Assembly: GCF_050467285.1 (NCBI RefSeq)
Contig: NZ_JBCMUN010000006.1
Location: 496,001 to 560,000, forward strand
Direction: 5' to 3'
Length of the DNA stretch: 64,000 nucleotides
Source of the DNA: Paenibacillus_E oryzisoli_A
Lineage (GTDB): Bacteria; Bacillota; Bacilli; Paenibacillales; NBRC-103111
How positions within the stretch are numbered: position 1 is the stretch's first letter; the number at the start of each line of letters is the position of its first letter. The notes under the pieces were generated by a model. It had not been told where the DNA came from, ran no database searches, and saw only the letters and a list, made by a program, of their open reading frames with translations. Shown one piece after another: positions 35,124-43,559 of this stretch. The position numbers and the translations under genes were made by a program.

Positions 35124-36482
35124 GTGCTTTTTTCCAAAACCAGAATCCAAGTTGTAACCGCTCTCACCGCATGTGCATTGGCACTTACGGCTTGCGGCGG
35201 GGCTAGTCCCGCATCAACAGGAGGTGCCTCACTGGGCGTAACCGACGCGAAGTCAAGCGAGCCGGCGAAAAAGGATGCCAAGCCGATCGAGCTTTCCTTT
35301 TATTTTCCGGTAGCTGTCGGAGGACCGTTGACCAAAATATTCGATAGCTTGGCAGATCAGTTTAACAAGGAAAACAAAGAGGGCATTACCGTGAAGCCGA
35401 TCTATACCGGCAGCAACCAGGACACGCTAATGAAAGCGCAAACCGCCGTGATGGGCGGCACGCCACCCGATCTCATGCTGTCGTCTTCCACAGATTTGTT
35501 CACACTGCTCGATATGGACGCGATTATCCCGCTCAACGATCTGGCCGCCAAAGACGGCGGGGACGCCTATCTCAAGGATTTTTATGAAGGATTCATGGCG
35601 AATGCGCAAACGGGCGGCAAGACGTACAGTATTCCGTTCCAGCGCAGCACGATCATTCTGTACTACAACAAGGAAGCGTTTAAAGAAGCGGGTCTTGATC
35701 CGAACAAGCCGCCGCAAAATTACCAGGAATTGACGGAGTATGCGAAAAAGCTGACAAAGCCCGGCCGGTGGGGAATTGAGATCTCCTCGACCGATTACGT
35801 CGGCTGGATGTTCCAGGCGCTGGCCTTGCAGAACGGCAAAAACCTGATGGACCAGGACGGCAAAAAAGTATTTATCAATACGCCGGAAAATGTAGAAGCG
35901 CTCCAATTTTGGATCGATCTGATCAAGAAAGAAAAGGTGATGCCGGAGGGTGCGACCAACTGGGCGACGATTCCATCCGATTTCACCAGTGGGAAAACGG
36001 CGATGATGTATCACACGACAGGCAATCTGGGAGCCGTCAAAAATGGCGCGAAATTTGAATTTGGAACAGCGTTCCTTCCTGCCGGCAAAAATTTTGGTAC
36101 GCCTGTAGGCGGAGCGAATCTGTACATTTTCAAAGGCATTGCGAAAGAACGGCAAGAAGCGGCGTGGACATATATCCGATGGTTGACGCAGCCGGAACGC
36201 CTAGCGCAATTCAGTATCGACACGGGCTACGTCGCGCCAACGAGAAGTTCGAATGAGACTGAGATTATGAAAAAGTACATCGCGTCTTTCCCGCAGGCTG
36301 TTACGGCACGCGACCAACTGAAGTATGCTTCGGCGTCGTTCTCTACGCATAACTCCGGGGAAGTCGGCAAAGTGTTGAATGACCGGCTCCAGTCCGCCAT
36401 TGTAGGCACCGTGCCGCCTGCGGAAGCGCTGAAGAACGCGCAGGAAGCGGCGGAGAAGCTTCTCGCTCCATTTAATAAATAA
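35124..36482 (+). CDS. Sugar/glycerophosphate-type ABC binding lipoprotein (UgpB-like family 1)
   Basis: A 452-residue lipoprotein with lipobox ALTAC. The body is a classic family-1 binding protein with the UgpB-like FYFPVAVGGPLTKIFDSLAD start and SIPFQRSTIILYYNKEAFKEA. GTG 35124 lies 9 bp after GGGAG; TTG 35115, in frame, would abut the ribosome site. It is the first gene of an operon to 39756. The UgpB-like features plus HAD and metallo-hydrolase genes hint at a phosphorylated or phosphodiester ligand, but a plain sugar is possible. Confidence 0.9.
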   Translation: MLFSKTRIQVVTALTACALALTACGGASPASTGGASLGVTDAKSSEPAKKDAKPIELSFYFPVAVGGPLTKIFDSLADQFNKENKEGITVKPIYTGSNQDTLMKAQTAVMGGTPPDLMLSSSTDLFTLLDMDAIIPLNDLAAKDGGDAYLKDFYEGFMANAQTGGKTYSIPFQRSTIILYYNKEAFKEAGLDPNKPPQNYQELTEYAKKLTKPGRWGIEISSTDYVGWMFQALALQNGKNLMDQDGKKVFINTPENVEALQFWIDLIKKEKVMPEGATNWATIPSDFTSGKTAMMYHTTGNLGAVKNGAKFEFGTAFLPAGKNFGTPVGGANLYIFKGIAKERQEAAWTYIRWLTQPERLAQFSIDTGYVAPTRSSNETEIMKKYIASFPQAVTARDQLKYASASFSTHNSGEVGKVLNDRLQSAIVGTVPPAEALKNAQEAAEKLLAPFNK

Positions 36483-36512
36483 TCGAGTGCATCAAGATTG
36501 GAGGAGTGATCC

Positions 36513-37406
36513 ATGGAGAAGCGGTTATTCGCCAGAAAATTGCGTGAAAATATGCAAGCCTGGCTGCTTCTCCTTCCTACCTTCGTTTTTCTCGCCATGT
36601 TTACGTTCTACCCTTTGTATAAAACGGTAGCGGCCAGTTTTTATTTGAAGAAATTGGCGGTTCGCGTACCGCAATTTGTTGGAGGGGACAACTACAGGAG
36701 TTTATGGGAAGATGCGAAGTTCTGGAAGGTGCTGGGCAATACGATCATCTTTGTGCTGGGGACGGTGCCGATTGCCATGGCCGTTGCCCTCGCGATGGCT
36801 TTATTTGTGAATCGGGCGGTCAGGGGCAACGGATTTATGAGAACGTTCTTCTTCTACCCGACGGTCATTCCGGCTGTCGCTATCGCCAACATTTGGCTGT
36901 TCATTTACACGCCGAAATACGGCATTTTAAACAGCATCCTCAGTTGGTTCCACATCCCTTCGATCAATTGGCTGGGCGATGTCGGTACGGTTCTTGGCGC
37001 AACGATCGCGATGGCGATTTGGAAGGAAGCAGGGTTTCTGATGGTGTTCTACTTGTCCGGGCTGCAAAATATTCCAAAGGATCTTTACGAAGCCGCAGAC
37101 ATCGACGGGGGGAGACCGTGGTTTGTTTTCAGAAAAATTACGTTCCCCTTGTTGATGCCGAGTACGTTGTTTATTTTCATCATCGCGACCACCGGTACAT
37201 TCAAATTGATCGACCACTTGCCGGTCATGACCGGCGGGGGACCTGACAATGCCAGCAACCTGCTGCTGTATCTGATTTATGAGACGGCGTTCAAGTTCTG
37301 GGATGAGGGGATGGCGGCGACATTGACCGTGGTCTTAATTGTGCTGCTCCTGATCGTGTCGTGCATTCAGTTCTTCGGCCTGGACAAGAAAATTCATTAT
37401 AGTTAG
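36513..37406 (+). CDS. CUT1 ABC transporter permease (UgpA-like)
   Basis: A 297-residue permease with six helices and EAA loop LYEAADIDGGRPWFVFRKI; GGPDNASNLLLYLIYETAF is typical of the UgpA group. Start ATG after GGAGGAGTGATCC. It follows the binding protein by 30 bp and precedes its partner by 1 bp or so. Confidence 0.93.
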   Translation: MEKRLFARKLRENMQAWLLLLPTFVFLAMFTFYPLYKTVAASFYLKKLAVRVPQFVGGDNYRSLWEDAKFWKVLGNTIIFVLGTVPIAMAVALAMALFVNRAVRGNGFMRTFFFYPTVIPAVAIANIWLFIYTPKYGILNSILSWFHIPSINWLGDVGTVLGATIAMAIWKEAGFLMVFYLSGLQNIPKDLYEAADIDGGRPWFVFRKITFPLLMPSTLFIFIIATTGTFKLIDHLPVMTGGGPDNASNLLLYLIYETAFKFWDEGMAATLTVVLIVLLLIVSCIQFFGLDKKIHYS

Positions 37407-37416
37407 GATGATCGAA

Positions 37417-38217
37417 ATGCGGTATTTAAAATATGGCGTGATGTACTTGCTGGCTGCCATTTGGATCATCCCTATCCTATGGACAGTATGGACATCGTTC
37501 CGGCCTCGCGATCTTATCGTTTCGGCAGGATGGTCGCTGCAGTTTACCTTCGCTAACTATCAAACAGCCTGGAATGCGGCGCCATTCGGGCAGTATTATG
37601 TAAACACGATTGAGATCGCGATCGGCATTCTTGCCGTTCAGCTGGTTACCGTCACATTGGCGGCTTACGCGTTTGCCCGGATGAACTTCTGGGGAAAAGA
37701 TGTCATTCTGATGCTCGTCATGATGCAGATTATGGTTCCTCCCGATATTCTGATTGTCCAAAATTATCAGGTGTTGAAAGGTTTGCATCTGCTGGATACA
37801 AAGCTCGGCATTATGATTCCTTATTTTGCTTCCGCATTCGGAACTTTCCTATTAAGACAAACATTCAAGTCCGTGCCGTACGAACTGGAAGAAGCGGCTA
37901 GGCTTGACGGCTGCAATTTGCTGCAAATTATTATGCGGGTGTACGTGCCGTTGGCTGTTCCTTCCATCATCTCGTTCGGCATTGTCTCCATCAGCCACCA
38001 CTGGAACGCGTTCCTGTGGCCGCTGATCGTAACGAATTCACCGGAAAATCGGCCCTTAACCGTGGGGCTTGCCATATTTGCGCATGCGTCGGAGACCGGG
38101 GCTCAATTTGCGGAAGTAACGGCAGCCACGTTAATTATCGCTTTGCCGCTGCTGCTAGGATTTTTTCTATTCCAAAAAAAGTTTATCAACAGCTTCATGC
38201 ATTCAGGTGTGAAGTAA
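37417..38217 (+). CDS. CUT1 ABC transporter permease (UgpE-like)
   Basis: A 266-residue permease with EAA loop LEEAARLDGCNLLQIIMRVY and C-terminus FLFQKKFINSFMHSGVK. I prefer ATG 37417 because TTAGGAT lies upstream at normal spacing; ATG 37408 in the same frame would overlap it. Partner of the preceding permease. Confidence 0.92.
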   Translation: MRYLKYGVMYLLAAIWIIPILWTVWTSFRPRDLIVSAGWSLQFTFANYQTAWNAAPFGQYYVNTIEIAIGILAVQLVTVTLAAYAFARMNFWGKDVILMLVMMQIMVPPDILIVQNYQVLKGLHLLDTKLGIMIPYFASAFGTFLLRQTFKSVPYELEEAARLDGCNLLQIIMRVYVPLAVPSIISFGIVSISHHWNAFLWPLIVTNSPENRPLTVGLAIFAHASETGAQFAEVTAATLIIALPLLLGFFLFQKKFINSFMHSGVK

Positions 38218-38229
38218 TCAAGGAGACGC

Positions 38230-38976
38230 ATGACAACATACAAATTGCTTGCCCTGGATATGGATGGTACCTTACTTAATGATCGAAAAGAAATCTCCCA
38301 GCCCAATGCGGAATGGATCGCAAAATGCCGGGAACAAGGCGTCACCGTCGTTTTGTCGACAGGTCGAGGGATTCAACACATCCTTCCCTATTTCGACCAG
38401 CTTAAGCTGGACTCGCCGATCGTCGCCGTAAATGGCGGAGAGGTGTGGAAAAGGCGGGATCAACTGCATCTGCGGCATGTGATCCCTTTTGGCCAGATCG
38501 AGGAGCTGCGCCGGATTGCGCTCGAGTTGAACGTGTGGTACTGGGCGTACCATACAGAAGGCAAACCGACCCGGGATCGATGGGACGAAAGCTGCGGCAG
38601 TCAAATGGCGTGGATCAAATTCGGCTATCGTACGGAAGATCCGGCTAAACTGGCCATCCTTCATGAGAGAATTTCGCAGATCGGGGATTTTGAGCTCACG
38701 AATTCCCATCCCACCAATATTGAAGTCAATCCGGCTGGGATTACGAAGGCGAGCGGGCTGCGCGAGGTTTGCAAATTGCTGAACATCGGTATGCAGGAGG
38801 TTGTGGCGGTTGGAGACAGCGCCAACGATTTGGCCATGATCGCTGAAGCAGGACTGGGCGTAGCGATGGGGAATGCGCAGGAAGAAGTCAAGCTTGGGGC
38901 GGATGTCGTTACGGATTCCAATGAGGAAGACGGGGTCTCGAAGGTGATTAAGCGGTATATTTTGGAGCTTGGCTGA
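38230..38976 (+). CDS. Cof-type HAD-family phosphatase
   Basis: A 248-residue HAD hydrolase of the Cof/YbiV type. Motif I is LALDMDGTLL (nucleophile Asp), motif II is VLSTGR, and the C-terminal VAVGDSANDLAMI and GLGVAMGNAQEEVK hold the Mg-binding acids. It removes phosphate from sugar or cofactor phosphates. ATG follows AAGGAGACGC. Its position in the importer operon suggests it processes the imported compound or its phosphorylated product. Confidence 0.92.
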   Translation: MTTYKLLALDMDGTLLNDRKEISQPNAEWIAKCREQGVTVVLSTGRGIQHILPYFDQLKLDSPIVAVNGGEVWKRRDQLHLRHVIPFGQIEELRRIALELNVWYWAYHTEGKPTRDRWDESCGSQMAWIKFGYRTEDPAKLAILHERISQIGDFELTNSHPTNIEVNPAGITKASGLREVCKLLNIGMQEVVAVGDSANDLAMIAEAGLGVAMGNAQEEVKLGADVVTDSNEEDGVSKVIKRYILELG

Positions 38977-39003
38977 ACGAGGATCGGAGGATGAAACGCT
39001 GCT

Positions 39004-39756
39004 ATGTTGAATGTTCTATTTATGGGTACCGCCAGCGCTTCCGGAAGCGTGGAGCGGGAGAATACGTACTTGCTTCTTGAAAGCGGAGAACGGTGCTGGA
39101 TGATCGACGTCGGCGGCAATCCGCTCGGCAAGCTGAAGCAAGCGGGAATCTCGCTTGACCGGATCCAAGGCGTGCTGTTGACGCATTTTCATGTTGATCA
39201 TATTTACGGCTTACCTTCCTTGCTTTGGGGGATGTGGATCGCTCGCAGGCGTGATCCCCTTACCATTTATTGTGCAAGCGAGCACAAAGATCAGCTGACG
39301 GCCATCCTGGCAAGCTATCGGGTGGCGGAATGGCCGATACTATTCACCATTCACATTCACGATTTTGACTGGACGGAGCCTGCTGTGGTTATTTCCGAGG
39401 AGGGGCTAACGGTTTCGACGTTTCCCAGTCTGCATGTAGGTGCGACAGTCGGGGTCAAAGTAGAGTCGGTGGGCTCCGTATTGATCTACTCGGCCGATAC
39501 GATGCCGAATGAGAGCATTGGCCGACAAGGGAAAATCGACGTCCTTATCCATGAGGCAACGAAAGCGAAGGGCTCTGCAAACGGCCATACCAGTTTGGAG
39601 GAACTGCTTGACTATTATCCGATCGATCAGATCGAGCGGGTGTATGCGGTTCACTTGACTGACGGTGAGCCGTATGCTGAAGTGTTAGCGGCGTGCGGCG
39701 CGGCAACAGAGGCCAAGGTTACTCTGGCTTATGACATGATGAGAATAGATGTATAA
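39004..39756 (+). CDS. Metallo-beta-lactamase-fold hydrolase (RNase Z/phosphodiesterase-like)
   Basis: A 250-residue hydrolase. The metal motif is LTHFHVDHIYGLP, with further ligands in SLHVG, YSADT and HEATKAKGSANGHTS. This is the RNase Z / AtsA / PhnP-like branch that acts on phosphodiesters or cyclic phosphates. As a single-copy tRNA enzyme would not be expected in an importer operon, a small-molecule phosphodiesterase role is more likely. Last gene of the operon, followed by a strong terminator. Confidence 0.85.
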   Translation: MLNVLFMGTASASGSVERENTYLLLESGERCWMIDVGGNPLGKLKQAGISLDRIQGVLLTHFHVDHIYGLPSLLWGMWIARRRDPLTIYCASEHKDQLTAILASYRVAEWPILFTIHIHDFDWTEPAVVISEEGLTVSTFPSLHVGATVGVKVESVGSVLIYSADTMPNESIGRQGKIDVLIHEATKAKGSANGHTSLEELLDYYPIDQIERVYAVHLTDGEPYAEVLAACGAATEAKVTLAYDMMRIDV

Positions 39757-39762
39757 CTGACG

Positions 39763-39790
39763 AAAAACCGCCATTATGGCGGTTTTTTAA
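39763..39790 (+). terminator. Rho-independent terminator after importer operon
   Basis: AAAACCGCCA (39764-39773) pairs with TGGCGGTTTT (39777-39786) and runs into six T. Confidence 0.9.
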
Positions 39791-39873
39791 CGTATTTGAG
39801 GGACGGCGCCGGAAAAATATGGTATCATTTTGGAAACTGAACATGTTTCAAGGCAGAGGGGGTATGCGTTTGA

Positions 39874-40608
39874 ATGGGTACCAGATACATAAAGCTTTTC
39901 GGTCTTATCTTCGGTATTGTCGCGGTGAACATTGCGGTGTTCTCACCCGGATTTATTGGCGCCAAGTTCGGCGCGTCGGCGCTGTCATCGGCTTTTGGCG
40001 CGACGTTGATCCTGGCAAGCGCGTTGGCTTTGCTTTATGGAACGTACAGCCTGATCTTCAAATTGCCCGCCGCTGTACCGATAAAGCAAATCCAAACCCA
40101 GGAAGATTACGCGGAGGCGTTGTCGCACTACAGACGAGTTAAGGTGCTGGAAGAGCCTATGCGTTTGGCTTTGAGCCAGCTGGAGCGGATTCAGAAGAAG
40201 AAGGCGACTTTGCTCGAAACGCTCAATCAGCGATTTGAAGCAAGTGAGCTCAGCTATGCAAGATTCGTTTCGGTAATTCAGGAGATCGAGAATCTGTTTT
40301 ATCGCAATTTGAAGAGTATCTTGAATAGGTTGGGCGCTTTCGATGAAACGGAATTCAAAAGCGTGACCGGGGCGGGTTCTTCCAAGCTTCCACCGGCCCT
40401 GCTTCAAGAAAGAAAAGCCGTCTATAACGAGTACCTTTCATTTACAAGCAGCTCTTTAGGAACGAATGAGGAAATCTTGCTGAAGCTCGACAAGCTCCTG
40501 CTGGAAATATCCAGGCTCGACAGTCTTGAAATCGGTGACATTGAGAAGATGCCTTGCATGCAGGAAATCGATACGCTCATCAAGCAAACCAAATATTATA
40601 AGAACTAG
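39874..40608 (+). CDS. Two-TM helical membrane protein of vWA-TelA operon
   Basis: A 244-residue protein. Two hydrophobic helices lie at about residues 7-27 and 38-62. The rest is cytoplasmic and strongly helical (coiled-coil-like EEPMRLALSQLERIQKKKA), without catalytic motifs. I do not recognise the family; it recalls XpaC-type proteins, which share the two-helix plan and a TelA neighbour. AGAGGGGG lies 12 bp before ATG 39874. Only 11 bp separate it from the vWA gene, so the three genes 39874-43471 form one operon. Confidence 0.75.
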   Translation: MGTRYIKLFGLIFGIVAVNIAVFSPGFIGAKFGASALSSAFGATLILASALALLYGTYSLIFKLPAAVPIKQIQTQEDYAEALSHYRRVKVLEEPMRLALSQLERIQKKKATLLETLNQRFEASELSYARFVSVIQEIENLFYRNLKSILNRLGAFDETEFKSVTGAGSSKLPPALLQERKAVYNEYLSFTSSSLGTNEEILLKLDKLLLEISRLDSLEIGDIEKMPCMQEIDTLIKQTKYYKN

Positions 40609-40619
40609 AGGTGTTGTGA

Positions 40620-42308
40620 ATGAAGAGTAAAAAAACGTTTTTCTTCCTCTCGGTGATCTTCCTTGCGCTGGTCTTTTTCCTCGTGTACGGAGGGATCAAA
40701 TTTACCGCCAACTTGGGCAAATCGGCTGCTCAGGTGACGGTGGAGGACGCAGGTAAGCAGCTTGACAAATACTACAAGAACATTGCGCCTAAGACCGAGA
40801 CAGTGGCCAAAGGCCAAGTCGATCTTGATCCCGTTGATGTCGCCTCTACCCTGCCGGACATTAATAAATTCCCTGTGACGGTGAACAACACGAGCGACAA
40901 CTTCGTTGAAATCTTCTCTTCCACCGAGAAATCGGGAACAGGGGTTGACGGCTGGTTGACGGAAACGGCGACAGAGTTCAACAAAGCGAATGTGATGGTG
41001 GGCGGCAAACCGGCATCTGTGAAAATCCGGAATATCGCCTCAGGAACGGCGGCGGATTTCATTCGATCCGGCAAGGTTGTACCCGATGCGTTTACACCTT
41101 CCAACGAGCTATGGGGAGAAATGGTGAAGGCTAGCGGGGTGAAGACGCAGCTCGTATCCAAGCGCCTTGTCGGCAACGTCCCGGGGATTGTCATCGCGAA
41201 GGCCAAATACGATGCGCTGGTTGCCAAGTACGGCTCCATCAACGTTCAAACGATCACGGATGCCATCGCGAACAATCAGTTGTCCATGGGCTATACCGAC
41301 CCGTTTGCAAGCTCGACCGGCCTTAATTTTCTGATTACTGCCCTTAATGCTTATGATAGCGCCAATGTTTTAAGCGACAAGGCCGTGCAAGGATTTGAGA
41401 AATTCCAAGCCAACGTTCCGTTCATCGCTTCGACGACCATCCAAATGCGCGACGCCGCTACTTCCGGTGCGCTCGACGGCTTCGTGCTGGAATACCAAAC
41501 CTACGTGAACGCGCCTGAATTAAAAAATGGATATGTGTTCACCCCGTTTGGCGTACGGCATGATAGCCCGCTCTATGCGCTCGGCGATATTTCCCAAAAC
41601 AAGCTCGACATCCTGAAGCAGTTTGCTGCCTTCGTCACCCAGGACAAATATGCAAAGACAGCCAAGGATAAAGGATTTAACGGGCTTGACGATTATACAT
41701 CCGAAATGGCTCCCATTGAAGGAAAAGTACTTATCTCTGCACAAAAAGTGTGGAAGGAAAAGAAGAACTCCAGTAAGCCGATCACAGCGGTATTCGTCAC
41801 CGACACCTCCGGCAGCATGAGCGGAGCGCCGTTGAACCGTTTGAAGGAATCACTGATCAAAGGGCAGAAGTATCTTGGCAGAGACAACAGCATCGGATTG
41901 ATTTCCTATTCGGACAACGTGACGATCAAGCTCCCGATTGCCAAATACGATCTGAATCAGCAGTCGCTCTTCGTAGGCGCCGTGAACAGCCTGCAAGCCA
42001 GCGGCAATACGGCCACCTTTGATGGCATTATCGTCGCACTGAAGATGCTTCAGGATCAGCTTGCCGCGAACCCAAATATCAAACCGATTATTTTCGTTCT
42101 TAGCGACGGTGAAACGAATAAAGGCTATTCGCTCAACGATATTAAGGGACTCATCGAGACGTACAAAATTCCAATTTATACCGTCGGTTACAATGCGAAC
42201 ATCAAGGCGCTTGAAAGCATCTCGGGCATTAATGAAGCAGCCAGCATCAATGCAGATACCGATGACGTCGTGTACAAAATCGGCAACCTGTTTAACGTTC
42301 AAATGTAA
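40620..42308 (+). CDS. Membrane-anchored binding-protein-like domain fused to von Willebrand A domain
   Basis: A 562-residue protein. One N-terminal membrane helix (residues 6-26) anchors it with the bulk probably outside. Residues about 90-365 resemble a periplasmic substrate-binding protein (FVEIFSSTEKSGTGVDGW, SMGYTDPFASSTGLNF). Residues about 388-555 are a vWA domain with an intact metal site: DTSGSMSG from Asp395, the NTATFDG threonine loop, and SDGETNKG. vWA domains bind protein partners through the metal ion. The fusion with a binding-protein fold next to TelA suggests ligand-controlled protein assembly at the membrane. GTGTTGTG-type leader with AGAGGTG serves as ribosome site. Confidence 0.82.
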   Translation: MKSKKTFFFLSVIFLALVFFLVYGGIKFTANLGKSAAQVTVEDAGKQLDKYYKNIAPKTETVAKGQVDLDPVDVASTLPDINKFPVTVNNTSDNFVEIFSSTEKSGTGVDGWLTETATEFNKANVMVGGKPASVKIRNIASGTAADFIRSGKVVPDAFTPSNELWGEMVKASGVKTQLVSKRLVGNVPGIVIAKAKYDALVAKYGSINVQTITDAIANNQLSMGYTDPFASSTGLNFLITALNAYDSANVLSDKAVQGFEKFQANVPFIASTTIQMRDAATSGALDGFVLEYQTYVNAPELKNGYVFTPFGVRHDSPLYALGDISQNKLDILKQFAAFVTQDKYAKTAKDKGFNGLDDYTSEMAPIEGKVLISAQKVWKEKKNSSKPITAVFVTDTSGSMSGAPLNRLKESLIKGQKYLGRDNSIGLISYSDNVTIKLPIAKYDLNQQSLFVGAVNSLQASGNTATFDGIIVALKMLQDQLAANPNIKPIIFVLSDGETNKGYSLNDIKGLIETYKIPIYTVGYNANIKALESISGINEAASINADTDDVVYKIGNLFNVQM

Positions 42309-42331
42309 TTCCAATCCAAGGAGGAATGTGT

Positions 42332-43471
42332 ATGTCGTTTACGATGGATGTTGCCAATGTTGAGCAAATTAAAGCTGTAATTGAAGAAACGGTGCAACCC
42401 GTTCCGGAAGAGACCGCTAAGCTGAAAGAGATCGCGGATGCCAATGTGGCCTCGATCCTGAATCTGGATGAGAACGCGCTGGAGCAGCGGAAAGACATCC
42501 TCCAGTCGATCGAGAGCTTCGGTCTTGATACCATGAAAGTTTCTTCGCAAAAAAATACATTGCTTCAAGTATCGGTCGGCAATCTCGCCAAAAGCGGGGA
42601 TGAAGGCGGGCCCGTTGCCAAAGGGCTCTCGGAACTGCATATCCAGTTGAAGGATTTGGATCCCAGCCTTGTAGATTTTGCCAAGAAAGGCTTTCTCGGC
42701 AATCTGTTCAATCCGCTGCGCGCCTATTTCCTCAAGTATGAAAAGGCGGATCATGTCATTGCTGACATCGTGGTTTCGCTCGATAAAGGGAGAACGATCT
42801 TAAAGAACGACAACACGACGCTGGAGCTCGAACAGCAAGCGATTCGGGAACTCACGAAAAAGCTGCAGAAAGAAATTCAGCTCGGCACAATGATGGATGC
42901 CTCGATTGAAGTACAAATCGAAGCGGCGAAGCAGCGCGGCGAGGATCCCGACAAGATTCGTTTCATCACGGAAGAAGTGCTGTTCCCGATGCGTCAGCGG
43001 GTGATGGATCTGCAGCAGATGCTGGTCGTCAATCAGCAGGGCATTATGGCCTATGAAGTGGTGATTCGAAATAACCGCGAGCTGATCCGCGGCGTTGACC
43101 GGGCCAAAACAGTCACGATTTCGGCGCTTAAAATTGCGGTTACCGTTGCGAGCGCGCTCTACAATCAGGGCATTGTCCTCAAAAAGATTGAGCTGTTGAA
43201 TCAAACGACTAACAACCTGATTGCAGGGACGTCCAAGATGCTCAAAAATCAGGGAGCAGCCATTCAGCAGCAAGCGATGGAAAGCAGCGTTTCCGTAGAC
43301 ACACTTAAGCAAGCCTTCGCTGATGTGCTGTCTGCCTTTGATTCCATCAGTTCCTACAAGCAGGCTGCGCTTCCGAAAATGCGGGAAACGATCAATCAAT
43401 TTCGCGCCTTGTCGGATGAAGGGGAGAAGCATATTCTCCGTTTGGAAAAGGGAAGTTCCTTAGGTCTTTAA
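42332..43471 (+). CDS. TelA/KlaA-family protein
   Basis: A 379-residue cytoplasmic, almost fully helical protein of the TelA (toxic anion resistance) family. Motifs include GNLFNPLRAYFLKYEKAD, IRFITEEVLFPMRQRVMDLQQM and NRELIRGVDRAKTVTISAL. Family members are linked to tellurite resistance and membrane or phage stress, but the biochemical function is unknown. ATG 42332 lies 7 bp after AAGGAGG. Unlike ter operons, no TerD gene is nearby. Confidence 0.9.
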   Translation: MSFTMDVANVEQIKAVIEETVQPVPEETAKLKEIADANVASILNLDENALEQRKDILQSIESFGLDTMKVSSQKNTLLQVSVGNLAKSGDEGGPVAKGLSELHIQLKDLDPSLVDFAKKGFLGNLFNPLRAYFLKYEKADHVIADIVVSLDKGRTILKNDNTTLELEQQAIRELTKKLQKEIQLGTMMDASIEVQIEAAKQRGEDPDKIRFITEEVLFPMRQRVMDLQQMLVVNQQGIMAYEVVIRNNRELIRGVDRAKTVTISALKIAVTVASALYNQGIVLKKIELLNQTTNNLIAGTSKMLKNQGAAIQQQAMESSVSVDTLKQAFADVLSAFDSISSYKQAALPKMRETINQFRALSDEGEKHILRLEKGSSLGL

Positions 43472-43504
43472 GGGTCTTATACACGGTCGTCGGCCGAAAA
43501 CAAA

Positions 43505-43552
43505 CGCCCTGCCCTCCTATCATTGATCTTAACAATGATGGGGGGCAGGGCG
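43505..43552. terminator. Bidirectional terminator between convergent genes
   Basis: The left arm from 43505 (CGCCCTGCCCTCC, then ATCATTG) pairs with the right arm ending 43552 (CAATGAT, then GGGGGCAGGGCG). On the minus strand it is followed by TTTGTTTTC, so it chiefly ends the leftward secreted-protein gene. Confidence 0.8.
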
Positions 43553-43559
43553 CAGCTAT

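Noticed and set aside
35427..36155. 242-codon open frame on the minus strand
   Set aside because: Antisense to the binding-protein gene, which has clear family motifs and a signal peptide.
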